This document shows positions 26,249 to 35,426 of a DNA stretch of 64,000 bases, in pieces. Made by a program: the position numbers and the translations under genes. Position 1 is the stretch's first letter. Every line of letters begins with the position of its first letter. Source of the DNA: Sphingobium sp. AS12 (GTDB taxonomy: Bacteria; Pseudomonadota; Alphaproteobacteria; Sphingomonadales; Sphingomonadaceae); contig NZ_JAHRGM010000076.1 of NCBI RefSeq assembly GCF_019097845.1, positions 124,001-188,000 on the forward strand, in the 5' to 3' direction. Below the pieces are notes generated by a model, which was not told the DNA's origin, did not search any database, and worked only from the letters and a program-made list of their open reading frames with translations.

Positions 26249-27763
26249 ATGACGCGGGTGGCTGCACTGTTGGTGGCGCTGATGCTAAGCGCCGGGCCGG
26301 TCATGGCGCGGACGCCCGCCGCCCCTGTGTCCAACGAAGCGCGCACCGCCGCCTATCTGGACCGGATTGCGGGCAGCAGTCCGCGGCTGCGCATCTTCCT
26401 GCAGGCAATGCCCAAGGGCGGCGACCTGCACAATCATGCGGGCGGGGCCAATTTCGCCGAGGATTATCTGCGCTGGGCGGCGGCCGATGGCCTTTGCATA
26501 ACGACCGATACGCATCATATTGTCGATCCGCCCTGCACCGCGCCGGGGCGCATTTCAGCGGCAGGGCTGGAGAAGGCATATCCTCATTATTCGCGCGCGA
26601 TCGACGCTTTTTCCACGCGCGGGTTCGAGGCGGGCGTGGGTGATCCGACGGTGTCGGGTTATGACCGTTTCTTTGCGACCTTCGATGCGTTCGGCCCGGC
26701 CTATAGCCGCCATGTCGGCGAAGCCATGGCGCTGACCCGGCAGCAGGCGGCGGCGGACCATCTGTCCTATGTTGAACTGGGCAGCGGCGCGCGCGCGGGC
26801 TGGGTGCTGGGCATGAAGATGGCCGATGCCGACGCCAGCGATTTGGCCGCGTTATACGCGAAGATTGAGCCACTATTGCCGGACGCCGTTGCGAGCGCAA
26901 AGGCTGACTATGACGGCTATGATGCGCAGGGCGCGGCGATCGACAGGTGCCGGACGGCCAATCCGAAACCCGCCTGCGGCGTGGAAATGCGCTATCTCTA
27001 CACCGCGATCCGCACCAGCCCGCCTGCGCAGGTGTTCGCGCAACTGGCGTTTGGCTTTGCACTGGTCGAGGCCGATCCGCGCTTTGTCGGCGTCAATATC
27101 GCCGCACCGGAGCATGATCCTGTCGCGGTGCGCGATTATGCGCTGCATATGCAGATGATCGCTTTCCTCAAGGCGCGGCATCCCAAGGTGCAACTGTCGC
27201 TTCATGCAGGCGAACTGACGCTGGGCCTCGTCCCATCGCGCGACCTGAGCTTTCATATTCGCGATGCGGTGCAGATCGCAGGCGCGCGGCGGATCGGCCA
27301 TGGCATCGACATCGCCTATGAGAGCGACGCACCCGCGCTGCTGGCACGGATGGCGCGCGATCAGGTGGCGGTGGAGATCAACCTGACCAGCAATGCCGTC
27401 ATATTGGGGGTGAAGGGCAGCGATCATCCGCTGTCGCTGTATCGGGAAGCGGGCGTGCCGGTGGTGTTGTCGACCGACGATGAGGGCGTGTCGCGCAGTG
27501 ACATGACCAACGAATATCTCCGCGCCGTCACCGAACAGGGGCTGCGCTACGCGGACCTCAAGCAGATCGTGCGCAACGGGTTGCATTACAGTTTCCTGCA
27601 AGGCGAGAGTCTGTGGCAGGACAAGCCGGGCGGTGCGCGGGTTGCGGCGTGCATCGTAATGGACGCGCTGGGGTGCAGCGCCTGGCTGGCGGCAAGTCCC
27701 AAGGCGGCGGCGCAAGCCCGGCTGGAGCGCGACCTCCAGGCCTTTGAAGCTATGCCGCGCTGA
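26249..27763 (+). CDS. Secreted adenosine deaminase-like protein (ADGF/ADA family)
   Basis: A 504-residue exported enzyme with a signal peptide (MTRVAALLVALMLSAGPVMA) and the ADA metal set: GGDLHNHAGG (HxH), LSLHAGEL, ARRIGHGIDIAYE, VEINLTSNAVILGV and the Asp pair in STDDEGVSRSDM. This matches adenosine deaminases of the growth-factor/secreted type. It would deaminate adenosine (or a related purine nucleoside) outside the cytoplasm. GGGGGATCTAT precedes ATG 26249. It faces the purine permease gene convergently with a 14-bp overlap, and opens the purine island functionally. Confidence 0.86.
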   Translation: MTRVAALLVALMLSAGPVMARTPAAPVSNEARTAAYLDRIAGSSPRLRIFLQAMPKGGDLHNHAGGANFAEDYLRWAAADGLCITTDTHHIVDPPCTAPGRISAAGLEKAYPHYSRAIDAFSTRGFEAGVGDPTVSGYDRFFATFDAFGPAYSRHVGEAMALTRQQAAADHLSYVELGSGARAGWVLGMKMADADASDLAALYAKIEPLLPDAVASAKADYDGYDAQGAAIDRCRTANPKPACGVEMRYLYTAIRTSPPAQVFAQLAFGFALVEADPRFVGVNIAAPEHDPVAVRDYALHMQMIAFLKARHPKVQLSLHAGELTLGLVPSRDLSFHIRDAVQIAGARRIGHGIDIAYESDAPALLARMARDQVAVEINLTSNAVILGVKGSDHPLSLYREAGVPVVLSTDDEGVSRSDMTNEYLRAVTEQGLRYADLKQIVRNGLHYSFLQGESLWQDKPGGARVAACIVMDALGCSAWLAASPKAAAQARLERDLQAFEAMPR

Positions 27764-29090
27764 CCCAGTCGGGCACGGCAAGGTTCAGGATCACCGCCAC
27801 CAGTGCAGCAGGCAGGACGCCTGATGTCAGGATGATGCGCAGCGTTCCGGGCAGGTGCGATACGGCGTCCGGCTCCAGTTCAAGCCCGATGCCGATCGAC
27901 AGGGCCACGCCGAAGATCAGCATGTTGCGCTGGGTCCATGCGACGCCCGACAGGATCGACAGCGCGGCAGACGCGACCATGCCGAACATCACGATCACCC
28001 CGCCGCCCAGTACGTCGATCGGGATGGTGGTGATGAGCGCGCCGATCTTGGGCGCAAAGCCGCACAGGATGAGGAACAGCGCGCCGATCGTCACGATATG
28101 GCGACTCATGATACCGGTGATCGCGATCAGCCCGACATTCTGGCTGAAGGAGGTGTTGGGCATCGCGCCGAACATGCCCGCCAGCGCGGTGCCAAGGCCG
28201 TCCGCACTGGTCGCGCCGATGAGTTCGCGATCGGTGGCCGGGCGTCCAGCGCCGCCTTCGCAGATGGCCGACACCGCGCCGATCGATTCGATCGCGGAGA
28301 TAAACCCCATCAGGCAGAAGCCCAGGATCGCCGGGAAGGATACCGCAAAGCCGAAATGGAAGGGCTGCGGCACCATCACCCATCCTGCTGCCGCGACCGG
28401 GGCAAGCGACACCCGCCCCATCGCTGCCGCAACGCCGTAACCCGCTAGCAGACCCAGCAGCACCGAGGCGGTCGACCATAGCCCGCGCCCGTAAAAGCTG
28501 AGGCCCAGCGTCACGACGACGACGATGCCCGCCAGCATCCAGCTCGTCCCCGCGCCATAGGCGGGCGTGCCCTGCGCCGCGACGCCACCGGCAGCATATT
28601 GCACCCCGACGCGCATCAGCGACAGGCCGATCATCAGCACGACCAGCCCCGTGACCATCGGCGGCAGGGCGAAGCGGATGCGGCCGATGCAGCTGCTGAC
28701 GCAGGCGTGGAACAGGCCGCCGATAACGGCAGCGGTGGTCAGCTGTGCCATGGCTGCCACCCCCTGCCCCGCGACGATCGGGATCATCACCGGCAGGAAA
28801 GCAAAGCTGGTACCCTGCACGATTGGCAGGCGCGCGCCGACCGGGCCAATGCCGATCGTCTGCATCAGCGTGGCGATGCCAGCGAACAGCATCGCCATCT
28901 GGATCATGTAGATCATGGGTGCTGGGTCTGGCGATCCGAAGCCGAAACCGGCCGCGCCCGCGACGATGATCGCCGGGGTCAGATTGCTGACGAACATCGC
29001 CAGGACGTGCTGGACGCCCAGGGGAATCGCGACGGCCAGGCCGGGGAAATGATCGGGATCGCGGGCTTGCTCCGCCGTCATGGGAGACAT
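27750..29090 (-). CDS. NCS2 family purine/uracil-xanthine permease
   Basis: A 446-residue inner-membrane transporter of the NAT/NCS2 family. It has QTIGIGPVGARLPIVQGTSFAFLPVMIP (the QH-like substrate region varies in this family) and TSFSQNVGLIAITG in TM8-10, a classical NAT motif. ATG 29090 shares one base with the upstream stop (TGATG). The deaminase gene lies directly upstream, so the two form a unit for uptake and use of oxidised or free purine bases. Xanthine, uric acid or 8-oxoguanine are likely substrates (inference). Confidence 0.88.
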   Translation of the reverse strand: MSPMTAEQARDPDHFPGLAVAIPLGVQHVLAMFVSNLTPAIIVAGAAGFGFGSPDPAPMIYMIQMAMLFAGIATLMQTIGIGPVGARLPIVQGTSFAFLPVMIPIVAGQGVAAMAQLTTAAVIGGLFHACVSSCIGRIRFALPPMVTGLVVLMIGLSLMRVGVQYAAGGVAAQGTPAYGAGTSWMLAGIVVVVTLGLSFYGRGLWSTASVLLGLLAGYGVAAAMGRVSLAPVAAAGWVMVPQPFHFGFAVSFPAILGFCLMGFISAIESIGAVSAICEGGAGRPATDRELIGATSADGLGTALAGMFGAMPNTSFSQNVGLIAITGIMSRHIVTIGALFLILCGFAPKIGALITTIPIDVLGGGVIVMFGMVASAALSILSGVAWTQRNMLIFGVALSIGIGLELEPDAVSHLPGTLRIILTSGVLPAALVAVILNLAVPDWVSAA

Positions 29091-30451
29091 CAGGCGAGAC
29101 TCATCAGACGGGTGAGCGAGCGCTCGGCGGCTTGCAGGATGGTCGTGCGATCGGCCTGCACCAGTTGCCCGTCGCGCACCACTGCGCGGCCTTCGACGAA
29201 CACATTGCGCGCGCCCGTGGGCGGACTGAGGATCAGGCCCGCAACCTTGTCCCACGCGCCCATGGAGGCGAAGTTCATACCGTCCCACAGGACGATATCC
29301 GCGCGTTTTCCCGCCTCGATCGAGCCGCAGTCGTGGCGGCCCAGCATCTCTGCCCCGCCGCGCGTGGCGATGTACAGCGCGTCACGCGGATCGAAGGCGG
29401 CTGGGCCGCCGATCGCGCGCTGGAGCAGCACTGCCTGCCGCGCTTCCAGCAGCAGGTTGCCGCTGTCGCTGGAGGCCGAGCCATCGACGCCAAGGCCGAG
29501 CGATACGCCCTGTTCAAACATCGATTTGAGCGGGGCGATGCCGGAGCCAAGGCGGCAATTGGAGCAGGGGCAGTGAGCGATGCCGGTGCCGGTCCGGGCG
29601 AACAGGGCGATTTCGCGGACATCGAGCTGGACACAATGGGCATGCCAGACGTCGGGACCAACCCAGCCCAGACTTTCGGCATAATCGCCGGGGCGACAGC
29701 CGAAGCGCTCGAGCGAGAAGGCGACGTCATCAGCATCCTCGGCCAGATGGGTGTGCAGCATCACCCCCTTGTCGCGGGCGAGCAATGCGGCGTCGCGCAT
29801 CAGCCCCTGGCTGACCGAAAAGGGCGAACAGGGGGCCACGCCGACGCGGACCATGGCCCCCTCCCCCGCGTCATGGAAACGGTCGATCACGCGGATCGTG
29901 TCATTCAGAATCGCGCGCTCATCCTCGACCAGACTGTCGGGCGGCAAGCCACCGTCGCTTTCCCCCACGCTCATCGCGCCGCGCGTGGGATGGAAGCGGA
30001 TGCCGATGCCCTGCGCGGCGGCGATCGTGTCATCGAGCGTCACGCCATTGGGGAAGAGGTAGAGATGATCGGAGGTCAGGGTGCAGCCCGACAGCGCCAG
30101 TTCGGCAAGGCCAAGCTGGGTCGCGGCGAACACATCATCGGGCCGATATTGCGCCCAGATCGGATAGAGGCGCTTGAGCCAGTCGAACAGCGAGGCGTTG
30201 ATTGCGCCGGGCAATGATCGGGTCAGCGACTGGTAGAGATGATGATGGGTGTTGACGAGGCCGGGCGTGACGACACAGCCGCGCGCGTCAACCACCTCGT
30301 CGGCCTCGGCCAGCGAAGAGGCCAGCTCCGCCGTTGTCCCGACCGCCAATATGACCCCATCCCTGAAGGCGACGGCCCCGTCGGCAATTTCCCGCCGGGG
30401 ATCATCCATGCAGGCAAGGATGTCGGCGTTGCGGATGACGGTAAGCACCAT
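29090..30451 (-). CDS. 8-oxoguanine deaminase (amidohydrolase family)
   Basis: A 453-residue metal-dependent deaminase. The start VIRNADILACMDD, then GLVNTHHHLYQSLTRSLPGA, GATTSDHLYLFPNG-like GCTLTSDHLYLFPNG, HTHLAEDADDVAFSLERFG, and GVDGSASSDSGNLLLEARQA form the ATZ/TRZ-type fold. The extended HHHLYQSLTR motif matches 8-oxoguanine deaminases rather than melamine-type enzymes. It would convert 8-oxoguanine to urate, feeding directly into the urate route downstream. It is one nucleotide from the nucleoside permease stop and one base overlaps the permease gene. Confidence 0.87.
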   Translation of the reverse strand: MVLTVIRNADILACMDDPRREIADGAVAFRDGVILAVGTTAELASSLAEADEVVDARGCVVTPGLVNTHHHLYQSLTRSLPGAINASLFDWLKRLYPIWAQYRPDDVFAATQLGLAELALSGCTLTSDHLYLFPNGVTLDDTIAAAQGIGIRFHPTRGAMSVGESDGGLPPDSLVEDERAILNDTIRVIDRFHDAGEGAMVRVGVAPCSPFSVSQGLMRDAALLARDKGVMLHTHLAEDADDVAFSLERFGCRPGDYAESLGWVGPDVWHAHCVQLDVREIALFARTGTGIAHCPCSNCRLGSGIAPLKSMFEQGVSLGLGVDGSASSDSGNLLLEARQAVLLQRAIGGPAAFDPRDALYIATRGGAEMLGRHDCGSIEAGKRADIVLWDGMNFASMGAWDKVAGLILSPPTGARNVFVEGRAVVRDGQLVQADRTTILQAAERSLTRLMSLA

Positions 30452-30452
30452 G

Positions 30453-31553
30453 CTATTGAGGCACGGTCTTTTCGTAGCGATCCCAATGGCTGACCAGTTC
30501 GTCCACGACCTTCGATCCGACCAGATAGAGGCTTTCGAGCGCCGCATTCATGCCGGCATAGCCTTCATTTTCGGTCAGCAGATAATGGGCAGCTGTGTCG
30601 CCGGGCGGCGGCATGGTGAAGTTGCTGCCCGCGCGCAGCACCATGAAGCGATCCTTGTCCACCCGGCCGATCTTGTCGAGATAGACGATCGATTGATAGG
30701 TGCCGGTTTCCTCCATCGCGGAGGTGACGAATTCGCCCTTCCCCTGCGTCCAATAATTGACCCAGTCATTGGCCCAGTCGGTCATCCGCGCGCCATGCCA
30801 GAAGGTCATCGCCGCCAGCTGATCGCCCTTCAGCACGAAGGGCGGGCGTTGCGCCATCGGATGGTTGGTGAAGCGGGCGCGTTCCTTGCGGATCGAAGGA
30901 TCGTCGGGCAGGACCATGTCCTTGGTCAGGTCATAGGCCCAGTCGCGCAAGGCGGGGTTGATCTCGAATATCTCGCCCTGCCCGACCGGCGGGCTGGGAT
31001 CGTTGGGGCCTTTGCTGTGCAGGGGAAAATAGCCGCTGTTCCAGTCGGCCGGGATTTCCCGCGCATCTATTTCATGCGCCAGGTCGCCATCGACCAGATA
31101 GCGCGCCCAGGCGGCCGATCCGATCGAGGCATCCTGCGGGTCTATGCCCGCAATGCCCGCCACAAGCCAATAGGCATGGGACAGGTCGAACCGCTGGTCG
31201 AGACCCAGCGCCATGGTCGCAGTCGCCGACTTGATATTGCCCATGCCGGTGACCACGCCCAAAATCTGGCTGTCGGGATTATAATAGAGATCGTGGTGGG
31301 ACTGAGGGAAAGGGATGCGGGTATCGAGATGCCGCCGCTCCTTCCACAACTGAAATTCGCCGGGCTTGTCGCCGCTATCCTCGCCAATTTCAAACAGCGA
31401 CACGATGACGACACGAACCGGCAGGGGATGGGAACAGGCTTTGCCGGGCAAACAATCCTCGACACCCGATGGCGTCGCGGCGCTAGCCGTGACCGGTGCC
31501 ATGGAAAACAGGGTCGCACTCGCCAGTGTCGCGACATAAGACAGGAGGCGCAT
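30453..31553 (-). CDS. Purine nucleoside permease (NUP family)
   Basis: A 366-residue exported protein with a signal peptide (MRLLSYVATLASATLFSMAPVTASA). The mature protein fits PF06516: VRVVIVSLFEIGEDSGDKPGEFQLW, GVVTGMGNIKSATATMALGL and WLVAGIAGIDPQDASIGSAAWARYL, cited in part. This family is related to nucleoside phosphorylases rather than to membrane channels, and is predicted to act in the periplasm on purine nucleosides. A Shine-Dalgarno AAGGGA lies about 6 nt before ATG 31553. It follows a terminator-like hairpin downstream of the TonB gene, so expression may be separately tuned. Confidence 0.88.
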   Translation of the reverse strand: MRLLSYVATLASATLFSMAPVTASAATPSGVEDCLPGKACSHPLPVRVVIVSLFEIGEDSGDKPGEFQLWKERRHLDTRIPFPQSHHDLYYNPDSQILGVVTGMGNIKSATATMALGLDQRFDLSHAYWLVAGIAGIDPQDASIGSAAWARYLVDGDLAHEIDAREIPADWNSGYFPLHSKGPNDPSPPVGQGEIFEINPALRDWAYDLTKDMVLPDDPSIRKERARFTNHPMAQRPPFVLKGDQLAAMTFWHGARMTDWANDWVNYWTQGKGEFVTSAMEETGTYQSIVYLDKIGRVDKDRFMVLRAGSNFTMPPPGDTAAHYLLTENEGYAGMNAALESLYLVGSKVVDELVSHWDRYEKTVPQ

Positions 31554-31574
31554 GGAACGTCCCTTATAACCGAT

Positions 31575-31610
31575 CGAGAAAGGAAGGCACCGGTTGCCCG
31601 GCGCCTTCCA
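31575..31610 (-). terminator. Terminator/attenuator between TonB receptor and nucleoside permease
   Basis: On the minus strand GGAAGGC (31609-31603) pairs with GCCTTCC (31588-31582), extended by GCC/GGT to 10 bp including one G-U, with an 8-nt loop and TTTCT after it. It lies about 10 nt after the receptor stop and before the permease start, so it probably reduces read-through. Confidence 0.65.
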
Positions 31611-31616
31611 CAGACA

Positions 31617-34097
31617 TCAGAATTTATACGATACGGTCGCCTGGAAGCTGCGCGGCCGTTCGGGCAGGACGATGGTGCTGCCGAACAATTCCGTGAAGTT
31701 GGCGCGGAAATATTTTTCGTTGGTCGCATTCTTGACGACAAGGCGGAACAGCCAATTGTCCAGCTGATAGGATGCGCCCAGATCGACCAGCGCATAGCCC
31801 GGCAGCTTCACCGCCTGCGACTGGCCAGAAAATACCGAGTCCACCTTCACGACGCTGGCGCTGAGCGCAAGGCCGCTATCGAAGGAATAGGTGCCGGTCA
31901 GCGAGTAGAGATTTTCGGGGATACCGGCACGACGCGCATCATTCTTGCTGCCAATCGGCAGCAATGCGCCCGGCTGGCCGCCAAAGATCAGCGACGGGTC
32001 CGTCAGACTGGCTTTCAGATCCTCATAGCCCAGGAAGCTGAATGCAGTACCGCTGTCGAGGAAGGTCAGGTTGACGACCTTCGTCTTGGTGTAGGCGCCT
32101 GTAATCAGGAAATGGCGATCAACCGACCAGCGGAATTCCGCCTCCAGCCCCTTGGTCTGCACCGACTGGTTGACCGTGGAGGACTGGATATTGTGATCGG
32201 TACGTTCCTGCTGGTACACCGACAGCGCAGCATAGAGCTGACCGCCAAGCCAGCTGCCCTTGATGCCGCCTTCAACCATTTTGGAGGCGGTGATGAAGCC
32301 GTTGGCGGCCACCGTGCCAGCATCGATTTCCGAACCCTGGCCAGCAATCACCGTCGACTGGCGTGAAGCGGTGGCATAGGGGATCAGGCCAAAGGGCATT
32401 TTGTAGGAAGCGCTCGCCGTCCAGGACCAGCCGCCCTTGCTGCCCTTGGCAGAGGTGACGGCGGGCAGGTTGTTCATCTTTGTAGGGATGAAGCTGGAAT
32501 CGACGCTGATATCATCATATCGGGCACCCAATATGATGCCGAGGCCGAAGTTGAAGTCGAGATCGGCCAGACCCGCAAAGCCATAATCGGTATAATGGCC
32601 CTTCAAATAGTTGGAATAATCGCAGTCGCATTCGGTGGAAAGCAGGCGATCAGACAGCGCGTCATAACCCTTGGTCAGATCGACGCGATGGAAATATTCA
32701 AAGTTGAAATCATCGCCGTGCAGGAACTTGGTGTAGCGAACCGAGGGCGACACCTGGAAGGAGAATTTGCCCGCACTGCTATCAAAGCTTTTCGAGATGA
32801 CAATCTTGTCCTCGATCACCCAGCTTTTATGGAACTGGGAAAAGCCGTAACTATTTTCGTTATCATTATCGATGCCGTCATAGAAAAACTGGTTCTTGAT
32901 CTCCAGTCCGCTATCGGCGTTGAAGATCATGTCGAAATAGGCGGTCTTGGCCTTGTTCACCAGCAGATCATTCTTGCCGGTCAGCACCTTCCTGCGGCTG
33001 AGCTTGGTCGTGCCGACATTGGTCAGACCGAGCCAGGGATAGTTGGTCGCATAACAGGCGTCATTGTTGGACGCATTGGCAAAAACGCTGCCGCCGCCGC
33101 AGCCGAAGGAACCAAATGGGTTGAAATCGCCGATCGCGCTGAATTCCTGCTGCGACAACTGACCATCGCCATTAGCGTCGACCGGCTGGGCCGATCCGGT
33201 GATATAGGTGCCGTTGTCGACCAACGCCTGGGTCAGGCGGTTCCATCCGCCATTTTGCTGGCCGGAATATTTCTGGTACATGCCGCCAAATTCGATACGG
33301 AAATTGTCAGTGATCTGGCTGTCGAATGCGGCCTGCAGGATCGTCTGGTTGGTCGACATATTGTCATAATAGCTACCGCTATCCTCGACCTCGGCATAGA
33401 GGCTGTAGCCAAATTCGGCCGTGCCGATCTTTGCAGGGCCGCGCAGTTCGGCCTTGAGCACATTGCGGTTCCAGCTGCCGATCGTGTAGCTCAACTCACC
33501 CTCCGGCCCGGTCAGCAGCGAGCCATCCTTCACGCGCGCGGATTTCGGCACGAAGTTCATATAGCCGCCGGTCTTGGACGGGCCGTAGATTGGCGAGGCC
33601 GGGCCACGGACAATGTCGATCCGGTCCGATGCGCCGATGGGCGTGGGATAGTTGCCAGGATTGTCGAGCCGACGGACACCGCGGAAATAGACTTCGCCGG
33701 GCGTGCCGCGAATGTCGAGCGCGCCGCCGACGCCAAAAAAGCTGTTGGTGAAGGTGCCCGGTGCCTGGGCGACGAGATCGTAGATGTCGGTGATGCCGAA
33801 GCGCTCAATCTGCTCGCTGCTGACGGTCGAGGCCGAACGGGGCGTTTCCACCAGCGTCTTGGCAAAGCCGAAGATCGATCCGACATCCTTGTCCGGCAGC
33901 GCATTGAGCGCGCCGGTCACAATGATTTCATCGCCCGGCGCGGGTGCGTCGACAGGCGCCCCATCCTGTGCCCAGACCGGTGTGGTCAGCGCAGTGCACG
34001 CCAGCAAGCCAGCAGCCATCATGCCGAAATGGCGGCCGCGACGACCTAGATGCGGCGTGATGTCGTGCGTGTCCTGCAAGCGGTTAATGTTTGCCAT
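31617..34097 (-). CDS. TonB-dependent outer-membrane receptor
   Basis: An 826-residue receptor importing a ligand across the outer membrane with TonB energy. A signal peptide (~MMAAGLLACTALTTPVWA) is followed by a TonB-box-like DEIIVTG, a plug domain (RSASTVSSEQIERFGITDIYDLV, DRIDIVRGPASPIYG), then a beta-barrel ending in the usual aromatic SYKF. A D-x-N-x-DG-x5-E loop (DANGDGQLSQQE, 33179-33144) inside an extracellular barrel loop looks like an EF-hand. The location upstream of permease, deaminase and nucleoside permease genes suggests a purine or nucleoside ligand (inference). ATG 34097 has a G-run about 9 nt before; ATG 34115 is also possible. Confidence 0.92.
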   Translation of the reverse strand: MANINRLQDTHDITPHLGRRGRHFGMMAAGLLACTALTTPVWAQDGAPVDAPAPGDEIIVTGALNALPDKDVGSIFGFAKTLVETPRSASTVSSEQIERFGITDIYDLVAQAPGTFTNSFFGVGGALDIRGTPGEVYFRGVRRLDNPGNYPTPIGASDRIDIVRGPASPIYGPSKTGGYMNFVPKSARVKDGSLLTGPEGELSYTIGSWNRNVLKAELRGPAKIGTAEFGYSLYAEVEDSGSYYDNMSTNQTILQAAFDSQITDNFRIEFGGMYQKYSGQQNGGWNRLTQALVDNGTYITGSAQPVDANGDGQLSQQEFSAIGDFNPFGSFGCGGGSVFANASNNDACYATNYPWLGLTNVGTTKLSRRKVLTGKNDLLVNKAKTAYFDMIFNADSGLEIKNQFFYDGIDNDNENSYGFSQFHKSWVIEDKIVISKSFDSSAGKFSFQVSPSVRYTKFLHGDDFNFEYFHRVDLTKGYDALSDRLLSTECDCDYSNYLKGHYTDYGFAGLADLDFNFGLGIILGARYDDISVDSSFIPTKMNNLPAVTSAKGSKGGWSWTASASYKMPFGLIPYATASRQSTVIAGQGSEIDAGTVAANGFITASKMVEGGIKGSWLGGQLYAALSVYQQERTDHNIQSSTVNQSVQTKGLEAEFRWSVDRHFLITGAYTKTKVVNLTFLDSGTAFSFLGYEDLKASLTDPSLIFGGQPGALLPIGSKNDARRAGIPENLYSLTGTYSFDSGLALSASVVKVDSVFSGQSQAVKLPGYALVDLGASYQLDNWLFRLVVKNATNEKYFRANFTELFGSTIVLPERPRSFQATVSYKF

Positions 34098-34411
34098 GAA
34101 TAAGATACCCCCCATTTGAAACAGGGCGGCACATATTGATCGCCCTGCTGTTAAAGCTCCCTGTTCCTCTCCATTTTTGCTGGCGGCTGGATTTCATTGA
34201 GAAATTCCAGCCATGTCTCCGCGACAGGCGTATGCCGGGGCCGGACGGACCTAAGGCGTTGGCCCTTCTGGCAACGGTGCGCTGCAACACGCACAGCCCT
34301 GATTCCCCCCTGTCGCCGACAGGCGATGTGGTGTGCATTGCAACTAGGGGCTTGACGTGGTGCGATCAAATGCAATGAATTCGACGCAGTGTTGCAAAAA
34401 ATAGGGTGGGT
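34098..34411. promoter_or_regulatory. Divergent TonB receptor / lysR control region
   Basis: A 314-bp gene-free gap. Nearest lysR are TGCATT (34334-34339) / AATGCA (34369-34374), two TTGCAA sites (34338-34343 and 34392-34397), and a possible -35 TTGACG (34352-34357) with 17-nt spacing to ATGAAT (34375-34380). T-rich dyads of this kind suit a LysR-type regulator acting on itself and on the divergent receptor gene. No other gene or RNA was seen. Confidence 0.45.
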
Positions 34412-35347
34412 ATGCCGGCGCTTTCACGTTTCTTGCGTTATTTCATAGCGGTAGGCCGATTGGGGTCGATCCGGCGCGCGGCCGATGAGTTGAACGTGTC
34501 GGCTTCCGCGATCGATCGGCAGATTCTGAACGTAGAAGCCAATCTGGGGATGCCCCTGTTTGAGCGGTTGCCGACCGGCCTGCGCCTGACGGCAGCGGGT
34601 GAAATCATGATGGCCGCTGGCAGCAAATGGCAGAAGAATATGGCCGATGTCCGTGCGCAGATAGAGGATCTGCGCGGGTTGAAACGCGGGCATGTCGATA
34701 TCGCTGTCATCGACGCGCTGGCGAAGGGCTATGTTCCCGCCGCGATCCAGGCGCTCCAGAGCAAATATCCCGGCATCACCATCGGCGTGCGGGTGCTGGA
34801 AAATGATGCCGCACGGCTGGCAACGGTGCGCGGCGAGGTGGATTTCGGCATATTCTTTGAGCCGCAGACGGTGCGCGACCTGGCGGTGCGGTCCTTCGTG
34901 GAGGTCGTGCTGGGCTTCGTCACGCCGACCGGCCATCCGCTGGGAGCCAAGAGGGAAGCGCGCTTTTCCAGTTGTGTTGGATCCAGGCTGATCGTGCCGG
35001 CCGAACCGTTGGCGGTCTATGAGCAGATTGCGGTGCTGGAGGGGACGACCGGGGTTGTGATCGACCGGGCGGTGTCATCGGACAATATCCAGATGATCAC
35101 GTCGCTCGTCACCCAGGGCGTGGGCATCGGCGTGCTGACTTCGCTCGACGTGATTACCGAGGTGCGGCGCGGCCTCTTGTCCTTCACCAAGATTTCCGAC
35201 CCGATATTGCGGCCAATGACGCTGGCGCTCTGCACCGCATCGGCGCGCACGCCATCCTATGCGGCGGGGATCGTGTTGCAGGAAATTGAAAATGGCTTCC
35301 CGCAACTGAGCTATCCGATATCGATCGACGGTCCCGCCGTGGCATAA
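34412..35347 (+). CDS. LysR-family transcriptional regulator
   Basis: A 311-residue LTTR. The N-terminal helix-turn-helix (VGRLGSIRRAADELNVSASAIDRQILNVEANLGMPLFER, cited in part) is followed by a two-lobed ligand domain with LRGLKRGHVDIAVIDALAKG and SLVTQGVGIGVLTSLD. It is divergent from the TonB receptor and flanks the purine genes on both sides, so it is the best candidate regulator of the island, probably sensing a purine or purine breakdown product. ATG 34412 follows GGTGGG directly; an in-frame GTG lies at 34406. Confidence 0.86.
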   Translation: MPALSRFLRYFIAVGRLGSIRRAADELNVSASAIDRQILNVEANLGMPLFERLPTGLRLTAAGEIMMAAGSKWQKNMADVRAQIEDLRGLKRGHVDIAVIDALAKGYVPAAIQALQSKYPGITIGVRVLENDAARLATVRGEVDFGIFFEPQTVRDLAVRSFVEVVLGFVTPTGHPLGAKREARFSSCVGSRLIVPAEPLAVYEQIAVLEGTTGVVIDRAVSSDNIQMITSLVTQGVGIGVLTSLDVITEVRRGLLSFTKISDPILRPMTLALCTASARTPSYAAGIVLQEIENGFPQLSYPISIDGPAVA

Positions 35348-35426
35348 GCGCCTTTCAGCCGATTGCCCAATGCGTGCAGACCCGATAACGGACAGTCTTT
35401 CCCGACCGTCAACGGACCTCCCTGTC

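Noticed and set aside
30249..32366. Long plus-strand open frame of ~705 codons
   Set aside because: It lies antisense to the deaminase, nucleoside permease and TonB receptor genes, has low-complexity Arg/His-rich translation and no domain; GC-rich DNA makes such antisense frames.
32595..34049. Plus-strand open frame of ~484 codons
   Set aside because: Antisense of the TonB receptor; the true frame has signal peptide, plug and barrel ending in Phe.
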